The notes: generated from the letters alone by a model not told the origin. 63,153 nt of DNA from Pseudovibrio denitrificans JCM 12308 (GCF_001310815.1 NZ_BAZK01000027.1:1-63153); one strand, 5' to 3'; counted from the first letter of the stretch, positions 52,095-61,704 are shown. A program made the numbers and translations.

Positions 52095-53219
52095 TTACTT
52101 GACCACGAGAGTTGCCTGCAGAGCTCCTGCCTGCTTGATCGCCTGAAGAATTGCGATGATGCCACTTGGCTTCAGACCGATACGATTCAAACCACGCACC
52201 AAAGTCTGCAAGTCGGTACCACCAATCAGCTGCAACTGACCATCTTCCTGCTGAATATCGATGTCCGTGCGCGGTACAACAGTGGTTTCACCCTGCTGAG
52301 CAAACGGATTAGGCTGAGAGACTTCCGGACGCTCAGAAACACGAACAGTCAGATTGCCATGCGTAACTGCAACTGTTGAAATCCGGACGTTCTGACCAAT
52401 AACAACGGTACCTGTACGTTCATCGACAACAACACGAGCGGGCGTATCAGGCTGAACCATCAGGCCTTCGATCTGAGAAATAAATCGCACTGAACTAATG
52501 CCAGCCGGGCGTTGCACCTGGACAGATCTGTAATCAAGCTCACTTGCGAGCTTCAGGCCATAGCGGTTCAGAGAAAACGCATTGATTGCATCAGTCACGC
52601 GTACAGCAGTTTTGAAGTCTGGATTTTTAAGCTCCAGAACCAACTGCGGCATAGAAGAGAAATAGTCAGGCAGCGTCTTCTCAATGAGAGCACCGTTAGG
52701 TACGTTACCAGCAGTCGGCACGCCCTGCGTCAGACTACCTGCATCACCTTCAGCAGAAAAACCGGAAACTGACACGGAGCCTTGTGCTACGGCATACACA
52801 TTTCCATCAGCACCCATCAAAGGTGTCACGAGCAATGTGCCGCCTTGAAGCGACTTCGCATCTCCCAAGGAACCAACAGAAACGTCGATCCGCGCACCAT
52901 TGCCGATGAATGGTGGCAGCTCGGCTGTTACGACAACTGCTGCTACATTTCGAGAACTCAAGTTCGCCTCACGAACATTCACGCCCATACGCTCCAACAT
53001 GGATTGCAGGGATTGCTCAGTGAAAGGAGAGTTACGCATGGTATCGCCAGAGCCGTTCAGGCCGATCACAATACCATAGCCAACAAGCTGATTTGAACGC
53101 ATGCCGCGCAGGTCAGCTATATCCTTGATACGAACGAGCGCAGATGCGCTATCAAATGACAAAAACAATGCAAGAAAAGCAAGGTACATTGCCCCCAGAG
53201 AACGGCTCACAGAACGCAC
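52095..53219 (-). CDS. flgI: flagellar P-ring protein
   Basis: 374 residues, signal peptide ending DSASA, then the FlgI core LVRIKDIADLRGMRSNQLVGYGIVIGLNGSGD and the C-terminal GGTDLQTLVRGLNRIGLKPSGIIAILQAIKQAGALQA. It forms the peptidoglycan ring. GTG 53219 is chosen as start because AAGGAG lies upstream at good distance. Longer readings run into flgA. Confidence 0.95.
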   Translation of the reverse strand: MRSVSRSLGAMYLAFLALFLSFDSASALVRIKDIADLRGMRSNQLVGYGIVIGLNGSGDTMRNSPFTEQSLQSMLERMGVNVREANLSSRNVAAVVVTAELPPFIGNGARIDVSVGSLGDAKSLQGGTLLVTPLMGADGNVYAVAQGSVSVSGFSAEGDAGSLTQGVPTAGNVPNGALIEKTLPDYFSSMPQLVLELKNPDFKTAVRVTDAINAFSLNRYGLKLASELDYRSVQVQRPAGISSVRFISQIEGLMVQPDTPARVVVDERTGTVVIGQNVRISTVAVTHGNLTVRVSERPEVSQPNPFAQQGETTVVPRTDIDIQQEDGQLQLIGGTDLQTLVRGLNRIGLKPSGIIAILQAIKQAGALQATLVVK

Positions 53220-53223
53220 GATT

Positions 53224-53706
53224 TTATTCTCCTTCAGCCAGCAAAGATCCGTCTTCCTGCACTTTGCCCAAAACACTTAAACCAGTATCAGGGTTACGTG
53301 CCCTGATGTTTGCACCAATTGCCCCGGATTCCTGCGCCTCAACAATGGCGCGAATCTCTAGCCCCTCTTCCTTAAACACAAGCAGAACTGAAGAACCGCG
53401 TTTCACAACAACCGGATCCTGAACTGCGTTTTTTGGGATAGGCTTTCCAGGGAAAAGAGTACGTCGCGCCTCCAGACCAACTACGTCTTGTATCCGATTG
53501 ACAATCGAAAGCTGCGCAACAGACTTTTTGAAGAACCCGTGCTCACGAAGCATTCCTTCTTCGATCTTATCGCCCGGGTAGATCATCATGGCCGGCACTG
53601 GAAGCTTTACAACTTCGCGCCGACTTGCTGCTGATGCCGCTGTAACTAGCAGCGGCACGCAGCATAATAGCAATGCCAGTTTAGGGAGGCGCTTTGAGGC
53701 AATCAT
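53224..53706 (-). CDS. flgA: P-ring assembly chaperone
   Basis: 160 residues with a signal peptide (LPKLALLLCCVPLLVTAASA). The mature part has the SAF-domain pattern of FlgA: VVKLPVPAMMIYPGDKIEEGML, VGLEARRTLFPGKPI, and the C-terminal VQEDGSLLAEGE. It acts in the periplasm to assemble FlgI, whose gene follows 4 bases later. Confidence 0.93.
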   Translation of the reverse strand: MIASKRLPKLALLLCCVPLLVTAASAASRREVVKLPVPAMMIYPGDKIEEGMLREHGFFKKSVAQLSIVNRIQDVVGLEARRTLFPGKPIPKNAVQDPVVVKRGSSVLLVFKEEGLEIRAIVEAQESGAIGANIRARNPDTGLSVLGKVQEDGSLLAEGE

Positions 53707-53715
53707 GCTCAGGCC

Positions 53716-54504
53716 CTAGCGAATGCCCTTGGATACGGTTCCAGCCATATCATCGGCAGCCTGAATAACTTTGGAGTTCATCTCATAGCCGCGCTGTGCG
53801 CTGATCAGGCTGGTGATCTCCTTCACCGGATCAACGTTTGCACCTTCAAGGTAACCCTGACGGATTACGCCAAGAGGCCCCTCACCTGCGATGCCGGTAT
53901 TTGGCGCACCAGAGGCTTCAGTTTCACGGAACAGATTGCCGCCGATTGCTTTCAAACCAGCATCATTCACAAAACTTGTCAGGCTCAGCTGACCAATATT
54001 TGTTGCTGGATTACCATCAGCGTAAGTTGCGAAAACTTCGCCACTTTCATTGACAGTCACCTTAACAGCTTCAATCGGAACCGTAATACCAGGCTGGACT
54101 TCGTAACCATCGAGCGTGACAAGAGCACCCTCACCATTCACGTTAAAAGCACCTGCACGAGTGAAAAGCGCCTCTCCATCAGGACCTGTAATCTCAAACC
54201 AACCCTGACCGTCAATCGCAAGATCGAAAGCGTTATTGGTTTGCTGTAGAGCACCTTGTGCATGCAACTTACGGACAGCTGCAGTCTTCACACCCAAGCC
54301 CTGCTGAATGCCTTCTGGAACTGGAGCTGCGCCGCCGCGATTAGAAACACCAGCTGCACGATCCATTTGATAAAGAAGATCAGAAAATTCTGCACGGGAT
54401 GCTTTAAATGCAGTCGTGTTCATGTTTGCGATGTTATTGGAAATAACTTCGAGGTTTTTCTGCTGAGCAGACATACCCGTCGCAGCAATAGCAAGAGCTT
54501 TCAT
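53716..54504 (-). CDS. flgG: distal rod protein
   Basis: 262 residues. It starts MKALAIAATGMSAQQKNLEVISNNIANMNTTAFKASRAEFSDLLYQ and ends GYLEGANVDPVKEITSLISAQRGYEMNSKVIQAADDM. Both are textbook FlgG ends, and the length matches E. coli FlgG (260). Confidence 0.97.
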   Translation of the reverse strand: MKALAIAATGMSAQQKNLEVISNNIANMNTTAFKASRAEFSDLLYQMDRAAGVSNRGGAAPVPEGIQQGLGVKTAAVRKLHAQGALQQTNNAFDLAIDGQGWFEITGPDGEALFTRAGAFNVNGEGALVTLDGYEVQPGITVPIEAVKVTVNESGEVFATYADGNPATNIGQLSLTSFVNDAGLKAIGGNLFRETEASGAPNTGIAGEGPLGVIRQGYLEGANVDPVKEITSLISAQRGYEMNSKVIQAADDMAGTVSKGIR

Positions 54505-54527
54505 GAGTAAAACCTTTTCTCAAACAA

Positions 54528-54884
54528 TCAGATGCTCATACGAGAGAATTCTTGATAGGCCTCAACAACCTTGTCACGCACAGCAACTGCACTCTTCAAG
54601 GAAAGCTCTGCCTTCATTACGGCCTCAACCACTTTTTGAGCGGAAACTTCGCCCCGCACTGCCGCAACAGAAGTTGCTTCAGCGGTTTTCAGGTCGCCTG
54701 CGGTTTCACGAACCACTTCCGCCATTGTATCGGCAAAACTACCCTGAACGCCTTGTGTCGCCTGAGTGTCCTGAGGACCACCAACCAGGTATTGACGGGT
54801 GCGAGCAGTAGAAGAAACGTCATTTACACCACTGGTAAACGTCGATACGCGAGATACTGTGCTCAACGCCGAAAGATCCGCCAT
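54528..54884 (-). CDS. fliE: MS ring-rod junction protein
   Basis: 118 residues. The C-terminal FliE signature is SAQKVVEAVMKAELSLKSAVAVRDKVVEAYQEFSRMSI. It links FliF to the rod. The N-terminal half is variable. Its ATG overlaps the flgC stop. Confidence 0.94.
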   Translation of the reverse strand: MADLSALSTVSRVSTFTSGVNDVSSTARTRQYLVGGPQDTQATQGVQGSFADTMAEVVRETAGDLKTAEATSVAAVRGEVSAQKVVEAVMKAELSLKSAVAVRDKVVEAYQEFSRMSI

Positions 54885-55303
54885 TACCTACTCCTCAGCA
54901 AATCAATTGTACGAGTAATCATTTCTCTGGATTTCACCATCATCTGCAGACCGGCCTCATAAGAACGGGAGGCTTCACGCATGTCTGCAAGCTCAATCAG
55001 AGTATTAACGTTTGGATATTTTACGTTGCCGTTTTCATCAGCAGCTGGATGCGACGGATCAAACTCAACACGGTAATCACCTTTGTCTGAGCCGATATTT
55101 TTTACAGCAACAAGATTAGCTCCAAGCGCACGATCTACTTCACTTTTAAAAGTGATGGTCTTGCGCTGGTATGGGTTTGCACCAGGCGTATCGCCAGTCG
55201 ACTGAACGTTCGCCAAGTTCTCAGAAACAATGCGCATACGTTGCGACTGAACCCTCAAACCCGAGGAGGAAATTTTCAGAGACGCTACAAGTGGATCAAT
55301 CAT
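54884..55303 (-). CDS. flgC: proximal rod protein
   Basis: 139 residues. It begins with the rod motif LKISSSGLRVQSQRMRIVSENLANVQSTGDTPGANPYQRK and ends EAGLQMMVKSREMITRTIDLLR. Length and PGANPYQRK are typical of FlgC. It lies 5 bases after flgB. Confidence 0.96.
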   Translation of the reverse strand: MIDPLVASLKISSSGLRVQSQRMRIVSENLANVQSTGDTPGANPYQRKTITFKSEVDRALGANLVAVKNIGSDKGDYRVEFDPSHPAADENGNVKYPNVNTLIELADMREASRSYEAGLQMMVKSREMITRTIDLLRSR

Positions 55304-55308
55304 AAAAC

Positions 55309-55689
55309 TTATCTCCCTAAGCTGGACTTCATCAAACCGTAGAAGGACCCAACCAATTGGGTGTTAAGCGAGTGCTGCCTAGCGACCTCACCTGACTTAA
55401 TCAGCTCTTGCTCAAGGGAAACGGAGTTATCGGAAACGGTGACCTGCCACGCTTCACCATCATTCACGCGAACACGACGAGAGTTCGTTCCATCTTCGCT
55501 AATATGACCGGCTTGCGTTGCAGCCATCTGCATACTGGTTTTGCCCAGGACGTCCTTAAAAGGCTCGACATCCCTACTCGCAAAACCAGGAGTATCAACG
55601 TTCGCGATATTTTCGGAAATTGTTGACTGACGAACTGACAGCCAAGAATTTTGCCGCGAGACCAAACTAAAAAGATATACGGGCTCCAA
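55309..55689 (-). CDS. flgB: proximal rod protein
   Basis: About 126 residues beginning at TTG (EPVYLFSLVSRQNSWLSVRQSTISENIANVDTPGFASRDVEPF), chosen because GGAG lies eight bases upstream and because rhizobial FlgB starts at this point. Reading could be extended to 55761 without homology. The C-terminus (LNTQLVGSFYGLMKSSLGR) is the family pattern. First gene of the long flgB-to-fliP operon; the 165 bases upstream are very AT-rich and hold its promoter. Confidence 0.94.
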   Translation of the reverse strand: MEPVYLFSLVSRQNSWLSVRQSTISENIANVDTPGFASRDVEPFKDVLGKTSMQMAATQAGHISEDGTNSRRVRVNDGEAWQVTVSDNSVSLEQELIKSGEVARQHSLNTQLVGSFYGLMKSSLGR

Positions 55690-55854
55690 AAATTCCACTC
55701 CACTACAAAAACTACTCAAAGTGGATAGCAGTGCAATCTTGTCCGTAGCTGGTGGAATCAATATTTCCGAGAAAAGCGAAAAAGATATACTTAGTTAGTC
55801 AAGTATTATCTTTTTATCTTAAAATTTTAACTTAATGAAATGTAAAAATTATAT

Positions 55855-56304
55855 TTAGGAGTTTAAGCGCGCATTTGAAAGCGCAGTTTCCAGCCGTTTT
55901 GTGTTCTCCTGCGGATCATCGGAAGGCTGATCAAAGGCGATAAATTTCACATCGACAGCTGAATTTAATGCCAACAAGAACAGGTGGAACATAACGCTCA
56001 CACCCTCATTGGTGAACTTCATATGCAGACAAACCGTCACGTCCCCGTTCCAGTTCAAATCAATCGAGGAGGTCCCCGCATACATCAATGTTTCTGGCTT
56101 GAAATAAAGCTCAGTTGAGGACTCCAGCAAATCAGTGAGATTTGCAGATTCATTGGAAAGGATATGACGAGCAAGTGACGACAAATCACAAAGTCGCAGC
56201 TCGGCGGCGATCGGCTTCATCGCGTTTGCAATTAAGGCTTCCCGCAGGACATCTTCAGACTTTGCTGGCAAGTCATCATTCTTCAAAGTGGTCTTAATCG
56301 ACAA
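55855..56304 (-). CDS. unknown protein between flhB and flgB
   Basis: 149 residues, no family recognised. Soluble, with alternating strands and helices (LRLCDLSSLARHILSN and DVTVCLHMKFTNEGVSVMFHLFLLALNSAVDVKFIAFD). No signal or membrane segment. It is transcribed in line with flhB, 40 bases after it, and is followed by the AT-rich flgB promoter region. Its position in the flagellar locus suggests a role there; none can be named. Confidence 0.65.
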   Translation of the reverse strand: MSIKTTLKNDDLPAKSEDVLREALIANAMKPIAAELRLCDLSSLARHILSNESANLTDLLESSTELYFKPETLMYAGTSSIDLNWNGDVTVCLHMKFTNEGVSVMFHLFLLALNSAVDVKFIAFDQPSDDPQENTKRLETALSNARLNS

Positions 56305-56344
56305 AATTACCCTCGCAAGGCGAAAATGCGCTTCACCTAAGTGT

Positions 56345-57406
56345 TTAGCGCTTTAAATAAACATATGAAATAATTTCTGCTACCGCGCGATAATATTCTT
56401 CTGGAATACTCTGATCTATCTCTACGGCGGCATACAGTGAACGTGCCAATTGTCGATCCTCAACAACCGGAACATCATGAATATAGGCAAGCTCCTTGAT
56501 TTTCAGGGCGATAATATCCTGCCCTTTTGCAACGACCCGCGGAGCCTGGTCACCATCACGCTCGTAATACAGCGCAACGGCAAAATGGGTCGGGTTCGCA
56601 ACAACGACTGTCGCATCCTGCACGGATGACATCATACGCTTACGCGCTCTGTCACGTGCCAGAGAACGCAAGCGAGCTTTGATCAGCGGATCACCTTCCG
56701 CCTGCTTAAATTCATCCTTGAGCTCCTGATGCGACATACGCAGGTTCTTACGCCACTGGAAGCGAGCGAGAACCAAATCGAAGCCAACCAGGAAAATGGT
56801 GGCTACACAGATACCGGAGAGCAACGTCATCGCCACAGACAAAATAAGCTGTGGCAGTTGAGTTGGGTCACTGTACATGGACGTTAGCGCGACTGCTTGC
56901 TGCGATTTCAATACCAATGCAGCAACAACGATGACTGTCACCAGCTTAAAGAGAGACTTCACGAACTCCATAGCGCCATTGACGCTGAAGAGCCTGCCAA
57001 ATCCCTTCTTCAAAGAGATTTTGCTTAGCTTCGGCTCAATACGATCAAGCACAAGTCGTGGCGTGTTCTGCATAAAAGATGAAGCCAAGCCAAAGAAAAT
57101 TAGAAGGGCCACAATTGGACCAAGAAACCAGACCAATTCAAACGCCACAGCAGACATCAATTGAAGAGGCTCCGCCGCGCTGACAAAACTGATCTCACCA
57201 GGGTTATCGAGAAACCACTTCAGAAACTGAACAAGCCCTTGCGCTTTATCGACAGCAATGAAGGATAGGATCAGCAGAAGACCCAACATGGAAGCAAGGA
57301 CAGAGGCTTCCTTGGAGACAGGGATATTACCTTTCTCCAAGGCATCACGGACCTTTTTCTCCGTGGGTTCCTGGGTCTTGCTATCGGGATCCTGATCTTC
57401 AGACAT
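56345..57406 (-). CDS. flhB: flagellar export switch protein
   Basis: 353 residues. Cytoplasmic start DPDSKTQEPTEKKVRDALEKGNIPVSKE, four membrane segments, and the self-cleavage motif NPTH at residues 271-274 (VVANPTHFAVALYYERD). Cleavage there switches export from hook to filament subunits, together with FliK. The C-terminal YFYYRAV-type tail is typical. It follows fliG by 55 bases. Confidence 0.97.
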   Translation of the reverse strand: MSEDQDPDSKTQEPTEKKVRDALEKGNIPVSKEASVLASMLGLLLILSFIAVDKAQGLVQFLKWFLDNPGEISFVSAAEPLQLMSAVAFELVWFLGPIVALLIFFGLASSFMQNTPRLVLDRIEPKLSKISLKKGFGRLFSVNGAMEFVKSLFKLVTVIVVAALVLKSQQAVALTSMYSDPTQLPQLILSVAMTLLSGICVATIFLVGFDLVLARFQWRKNLRMSHQELKDEFKQAEGDPLIKARLRSLARDRARKRMMSSVQDATVVVANPTHFAVALYYERDGDQAPRVVAKGQDIIALKIKELAYIHDVPVVEDRQLARSLYAAVEIDQSIPEEYYRAVAEIISYVYLKR

Positions 57407-57461
57407 GAAACCTGCCGCATCTCAAGGTGGTCTGACAAACTTAAAAAGTCATGCCGAAGCT

Positions 57462-58493
57462 TTAGACGTAGACTTCCTCTCCACGTCCGATCTCAAGATC
57501 GATCTCACCCGCATTGGCTTTTTCCAGAGCAAGGTCGGTGATCGCTCTACGCGCGTCCATAACTTCGCGCTGTGTCATAGGCTCACCGGAAGCCAGATCG
57601 TTCTCAACGATACGGCGTGCACGGGAGGCCATACTTGCAAGGATAGCCTGACGGAACTCCGGATTGGTGCCTTTAAGAGCTGCCGTGATAACTTCACTGG
57701 TAACATCATCAAAGATGGCAGTTCTGGTACGCAGATCCAGATTTTGGATATCGTCGAAGGTGAAGAGCAGTGCATCGAGCTGTTCTGCGGATTTTGGCAG
57801 AGCCTCTCGCAGATTGCCCAATGTATCTTCAAGATCGTCACGCTCCATCTTATTGAGGATGTCAGCCATACGAACGTGAGCATCTGTACCCACGGTTCTC
57901 GCGAAGTTCACCATGAAGTCCTCGTGCAGCGTCTTCTGCACCTCCTCCATGACATCTTCCACGATTGGCTTCAGTGTCAACATACGACGAACGATCTGAT
58001 TACGCTTTCTGCGTGGGATCTGGGAAATCACACGCGCTGCGCCGCTGGCAGAGATTTTTGACAGAATAACTGCTGCCGTTTGTGGATGCTCTTTCTGAAG
58101 ATAAGTAGAAAGAACATGTTCCGAGATTTGTGAGACTTTGTCCCAAATCGAACGCTTGGAATACCCCATAACGTCCGACATAATTTCTGCGACCTGGTCT
58201 TCTGGCAAAATGCCTTTCAGAAGGCTTTCCGCACCCTCTGCTGTGCCGAACAGGTTGACCCCGCCTGAGAACAACTCAATGAATTCTTCAATCAACTCAT
58301 CGAGTTCGCTGGCAGGAACTGTGCCCAGATCAGCTGCAGCCCGGATGATCATCCGCATTTCATCATTATCGAAATGCTTCAGAACACGAGTTGCCTTGTC
58401 ACTTCCCATAGCCAACAGCAAAGCTGCTGCTTTCTGATGGCCATTCTTTTTGGAAATGACGCTTCCCATTTCAGCTGGAACAACACTGTTCAT
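57462..58493 (-). CDS. fliG: flagellar motor switch protein
   Basis: 343 residues. N-domain binds FliF (QKAAALLLAMGSDKATRVLKHFDNDEMRMIIRAAADLG), the middle domain has the HPQT-type motif (QKEHPQTAAVILS), and the C-domain carries the torque helix (FDDIQNLDLRTRTAIFDDVTSEVITAALKG). It forms the rotor part that contacts MotA. Confidence 0.96.
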   Translation of the reverse strand: MNSVVPAEMGSVISKKNGHQKAAALLLAMGSDKATRVLKHFDNDEMRMIIRAAADLGTVPASELDELIEEFIELFSGGVNLFGTAEGAESLLKGILPEDQVAEIMSDVMGYSKRSIWDKVSQISEHVLSTYLQKEHPQTAAVILSKISASGAARVISQIPRRKRNQIVRRMLTLKPIVEDVMEEVQKTLHEDFMVNFARTVGTDAHVRMADILNKMERDDLEDTLGNLREALPKSAEQLDALLFTFDDIQNLDLRTRTAIFDDVTSEVITAALKGTNPEFRQAILASMASRARRIVENDLASGEPMTQREVMDARRAITDLALEKANAGEIDLEIGRGEEVYV

Positions 58494-58543
58494 TCTCTAC
58501 GCGCCTCGGATACACATATAAATCAAGCACAGCTCAGGTGAGA

Positions 58544-58960
58544 TTAGGCGTAGTTGCCTTTTGCACCTACGATCTCGGTCAGCGATACACCAAATCGGGA
58601 GTTGTCATCTTCAACAACTACGATCTCGCCACGCGCCACGGTACGACCATTCACGACGATATCGACCGGTTCACCAACACGGTGATCAAGCGGGATTACC
58701 GCACCACGACCCAGCTTCAGCAAACTAGCCACTGGCATGGTCGCAGAGCCGAGAACCACCTGCATATCGACTGGAATACCGAGAACTGCATCTAGGTTAC
58801 GATCAACGTTTTCATCGCTGACGCCCTTCTCTGGCGCAGATGCCGCAGGCTGGGCTGATGCAGCCGGAGCTGCCATATCCATGTCCATCTCGGCCTCAGA
58901 AGCAGCTGCTTCCCACTGCAGTGCGAGGGCTTCATCACTCATTTCATTTGAGCTGCTCAT
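58544..58960 (-). CDS. fliN: flagellar motor switch protein
   Basis: 138 residues. An N-terminal Ala/Pro-rich linker of about 55 residues precedes the SpoA domain: LDAVLGIPVDMQVVLGSATMPVASLLKLGRGAVIPLDHRVGEPVDIVVNGRTVARGEIVVVEDDNSRFGVSLTEI. It forms the C-ring base with FliM. It overlaps the preceding gene by 17 bases. Confidence 0.95.
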   Translation of the reverse strand: MSSSNEMSDEALALQWEAAASEAEMDMDMAAPAASAQPAASAPEKGVSDENVDRNLDAVLGIPVDMQVVLGSATMPVASLLKLGRGAVIPLDHRVGEPVDIVVNGRTVARGEIVVVEDDNSRFGVSLTEIVGAKGNYA

Positions 58961-59612
58961 TGCGGATCATTCTCCTTCTCAGACTTTCGTCGTCCTTTAC
59001 ATTTACAGATCGGAATGTGGCGCTCTGGCCGAAAGAAACTTTTCTTACTCTGACGTTCTGATTATCAATTGCCGACACCGCAGTATTTTCAGCCTTCTCT
59101 TCCGCTGCAGGCTTACCTAACCCACCAGCAAGAAGCAGAGCTGCCGCATTTGAGGACGCGCTTGAAACCGGCTTTTGCTTCTGCTTAGCGCGCGTGGCAG
59201 CTGGCTTTGCAGTGCGACCAGACCTACGCCCTCTGTCTCCACCTGGACGCGGTGGTGCATCATCCATACTGATACCGACTTCGTCACTCTTCTTGCTCAG
59301 CCACTCAATGTGCTCCTGAAGCGCCTTCATTTCAGTTTGCGCCTGAAGGATCACACCCGAGATATCGACGGTCGCCTCGCGCGCCTCGTCGATACGCTGA
59401 CCGAGATTGCTTAGGATCTCTTCTCCACGAACGCGGATTTCCTGCAAAGACAGACCGATGTTATCCATCGCCTCTGAGGTCTGATCAAAAATCCGCTGAT
59501 ACTCTTCGTGATAACTCGAAAGTCTTTTCAGCTGTCGGTACATCACAACGACACGCCAAGTGGTGATCAAAAGAGCAAAAAGTAAAAATCCATCAATTAG
59601 ATAAGATATCAT
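58944..59612 (-). CDS. membrane-anchored protein between fliM and fliN (DUF6468-like)
   Basis: 222 residues: one N-terminal membrane helix (LIDGFLLFALLITTWRVVVMY), a coiled coil (RQLKRLSSYHEEYQRIFDQTSEAMDNIGLSLQEI), and a basic, Pro/Arg/Lys-rich tail. Similar proteins labelled DUF6468 occur at this spot in alphaproteobacterial flagellar operons; function unknown. It overlaps fliM by 20 bases and fliN by 17, so it is clearly part of the motor operon. Confidence 0.75.
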   Translation of the reverse strand: MISYLIDGFLLFALLITTWRVVVMYRQLKRLSSYHEEYQRIFDQTSEAMDNIGLSLQEIRVRGEEILSNLGQRIDEAREATVDISGVILQAQTEMKALQEHIEWLSKKSDEVGISMDDAPPRPGGDRGRRSGRTAKPAATRAKQKQKPVSSASSNAAALLLAGGLGKPAAEEKAENTAVSAIDNQNVRVRKVSFGQSATFRSVNVKDDESLRRRMIRNEQLK

Positions 59613-60558
59613 CGAGAAGTTCCCCTTCCTGCTCGATCAACTCTTCAACGCGCACAGTGTAAGAACCTGCAACTTGCCCAAGGCGACAGTTAAACAATGG
59701 CTGACTATTACATTCGAGCTGAACGGCAGTTTTCGGCGTAGCATTAAGCTCAAGAACAAGTCCGACCTCGAACTGCGCAACCTCTTCCAGCGTCATACGC
59801 TGTTCCTCGAGGATCGCAGTGAGCTTGACTTCAGTCCGCTGCACTTCCTGCTGGAACTGCTTGGTCCAGCGCGTATCTCGACCAGCTACTTCACCTGAAA
59901 GAACCTGCGTCAGATTTTCACGAAGCGGATTAAGGACTGACTGCGGAATAATAATGAAGATTTCGCCTTCACGACCAATGATCTCAGCCGTCATTTTAGC
60001 CAGTACGCAAGGATTACTCTTACGACCTGTCTGCGCAAACTCCATACGATTTTCGAGGCGCTCGACTTTCAAAGACGTATCCGCGATTGCCTCGAAAGCT
60101 GTCTCAAGCGCAGTCGCTGCTTCTTCAAACATGCGATAGGCGAGACGCTGCTCCACGTTAGTTAGAGAGCGATCTTCAAGAAACGGCTCCTCCTCCCCAT
60201 CTCCGCCGAGCAGGACCTCAACCATGGAGAAGATAAAGGTGCGATCAAAGCCAAGCAGAATGCGCGCATCCCATTCTTGAGCATGAAGAACGGCAACTAC
60301 CGCACGATCTTCGTATTGCTCAAGTGCATCTCCAATTCGCTCATTTGAAACAGACTGAACAGCTAGGTAAGGAGCGGTTGCCGCCATTTGGCGAAGCGTA
60401 TCGATGTACTGTCGCGCCATACGGTCGAAGACCACATGAAGCATTGGAAGACGATCGACACCCAAGCCTGCTGCATCCAGCAGACGGGAAGGCAAATCAA
60501 CTTTGGCGTTTTGAGGGCTAATAACCTCATCACCTACATCCAGATCTTGCGGCTCCAT
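59593..60558 (-). CDS. fliM: flagellar motor switch protein
   Basis: About 321 residues. The middle CheC-like domain carries FMVEVLLGGDGEEEPFLEDRSLTNVEQRL, and a SpoA domain lies at the C-terminus (EVAQFEVGLVLELNATPKTAVQLECNSQPLFNCRLGQVAGSYTVRVEELI). The extreme N-terminal CheY-binding peptide is not obvious. ATG 60558 overlaps the motA stop (TGATG). Confidence 0.94.
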   Translation of the reverse strand: MEPQDLDVGDEVISPQNAKVDLPSRLLDAAGLGVDRLPMLHVVFDRMARQYIDTLRQMAATAPYLAVQSVSNERIGDALEQYEDRAVVAVLHAQEWDARILLGFDRTFIFSMVEVLLGGDGEEEPFLEDRSLTNVEQRLAYRMFEEAATALETAFEAIADTSLKVERLENRMEFAQTGRKSNPCVLAKMTAEIIGREGEIFIIIPQSVLNPLRENLTQVLSGEVAGRDTRWTKQFQQEVQRTEVKLTAILEEQRMTLEEVAQFEVGLVLELNATPKTAVQLECNSQPLFNCRLGQVAGSYTVRVEELIEQEGELLDDILSN

Positions 60559-61442
60559 CAACCTTCACTCCCAGCTGCGGACGTCACAGGACCAGCATTC
60601 ATAGTTTCAGCTTCAACTTCATCAATTGTCGGACGATCATCTGCACCGATTGTCTTACGACCATGCTCAAGTGCAATCTGAGGTGCCGCACCATTCATGA
60701 ATGCGAGAAGCGTCTGCTTAACCTCAATGTAAAGACGGTAGCGCTGCTCACGGATTGATTTGATCTTCACCGCGATCGGACTAACGATGCCGTAGGAAAG
60801 AAAGATACCCAGGAACGTACCAACCAGAGCCGCACCAATCAGACTACCAAGAATCTCCGGCTCCTGATCAATAGCCCCCATCGCCTTCACGATACCCAGC
60901 ACTGCCGCAACAATACCGAGCGCAGGAAGAGTTTCAGCAGCAATACTGAGCGCCTGGTAAGGCTTCATCTCTTCACGACCAAGAGTATGCAACTCTTCAT
61001 CCATCAGAGCCTCGATCTCATGCGGACGCACGTTACCAATGATAATGAGACGGAAGTAATCGCAAATAAAGCTTGTCAGAGAGACATTAGCAAGAACCCG
61101 CGGAAAACGCTGAAACAACTCAGATTCCGCGGGATTATCAATGATTTGCTCAACATCATTACGACCCTTTGCACGAAGGGTTCGCATAAGCCCGTAAAGC
61201 ACACTCAGCGTATCGAGATGATCACGCTTTTTCGGCTTTGCATTCATCAAAGCCTCATGAATACCGCGGCCGGTATCCTTAATCGTCTTAAAGGTATTAG
61301 CTACCACAAAGGTACCGAAGGCAGCTCCACCAACAATCAGCAGCTCAAAAGGTTGCCAAAGCACCTTCATATAGCCACCCATAGCAACATAACCACCAAT
61401 TATTGATCCAATAACGATCACGAGGCCAACTAGAATATTCAA
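60558..61442 (-). CDS. motA: flagellar motor stator protein
   Basis: 294 residues, four membrane segments. Start NILVGLVIVIGSIIGGYVAMGGYMKVLWQPFELLIVGGAAFG, cytoplasmic loop with the FliG-contacting charged residues (LYGLMRTLRAKGRNDVEQ), and the signature ALSIAAETLPALGIVAAVLGIVKAMG. It conducts protons with MotB, whose gene lies 17 kb away in this locus. The TTG at 61442 with GGAG six bases upstream gives the standard MotA start; no good ATG is present. First gene of a motA-fliM-fliN-fliG-flhB operon. Confidence 0.95.
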   Translation of the reverse strand: MNILVGLVIVIGSIIGGYVAMGGYMKVLWQPFELLIVGGAAFGTFVVANTFKTIKDTGRGIHEALMNAKPKKRDHLDTLSVLYGLMRTLRAKGRNDVEQIIDNPAESELFQRFPRVLANVSLTSFICDYFRLIIIGNVRPHEIEALMDEELHTLGREEMKPYQALSIAAETLPALGIVAAVLGIVKAMGAIDQEPEILGSLIGAALVGTFLGIFLSYGIVSPIAVKIKSIREQRYRLYIEVKQTLLAFMNGAAPQIALEHGRKTIGADDRPTIDEVEAETMNAGPVTSAAGSEG

Positions 61443-61462
61443 TTTGCGCTCCACACACTTAC

Positions 61463-61509
61463 CGGACAAGCACTTTTCTTAGTTTGTGGTAGCGAGGCTT
61501 ACTTGTCCG
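61463..61509. promoter_or_regulatory. spaced inverted repeat in the motA/flgF divergent region
   Basis: CGGACAAG (61463-61470) and CTTGTCCG (61502-61509) are perfect eight-base arms with 31 bases between, lying between the two divergent flagellar operons and closer to motA. It is a candidate binding site for a flagellar regulator or a leader structure of motA. The rest of 61443-61704 shows no gene. Confidence 0.4.
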
Positions 61510-61704
61510 AAGCTGGCGTACAGAAAAACAAACCAGCGCAATCCGTCATACAGCCTCAGACAAGCCATCTGACGCATTCTCTACGCGTATTTGAGTGCAG
61601 ATAGGTTTGCTTTGATCGCCTCTGTACATGCTTTATGCATAGCAGCAGCGATCCAAGCTTGCAGAATTCTGCGGATTTTATCGTTTGGATCTGGAGACTT
61701 AACT

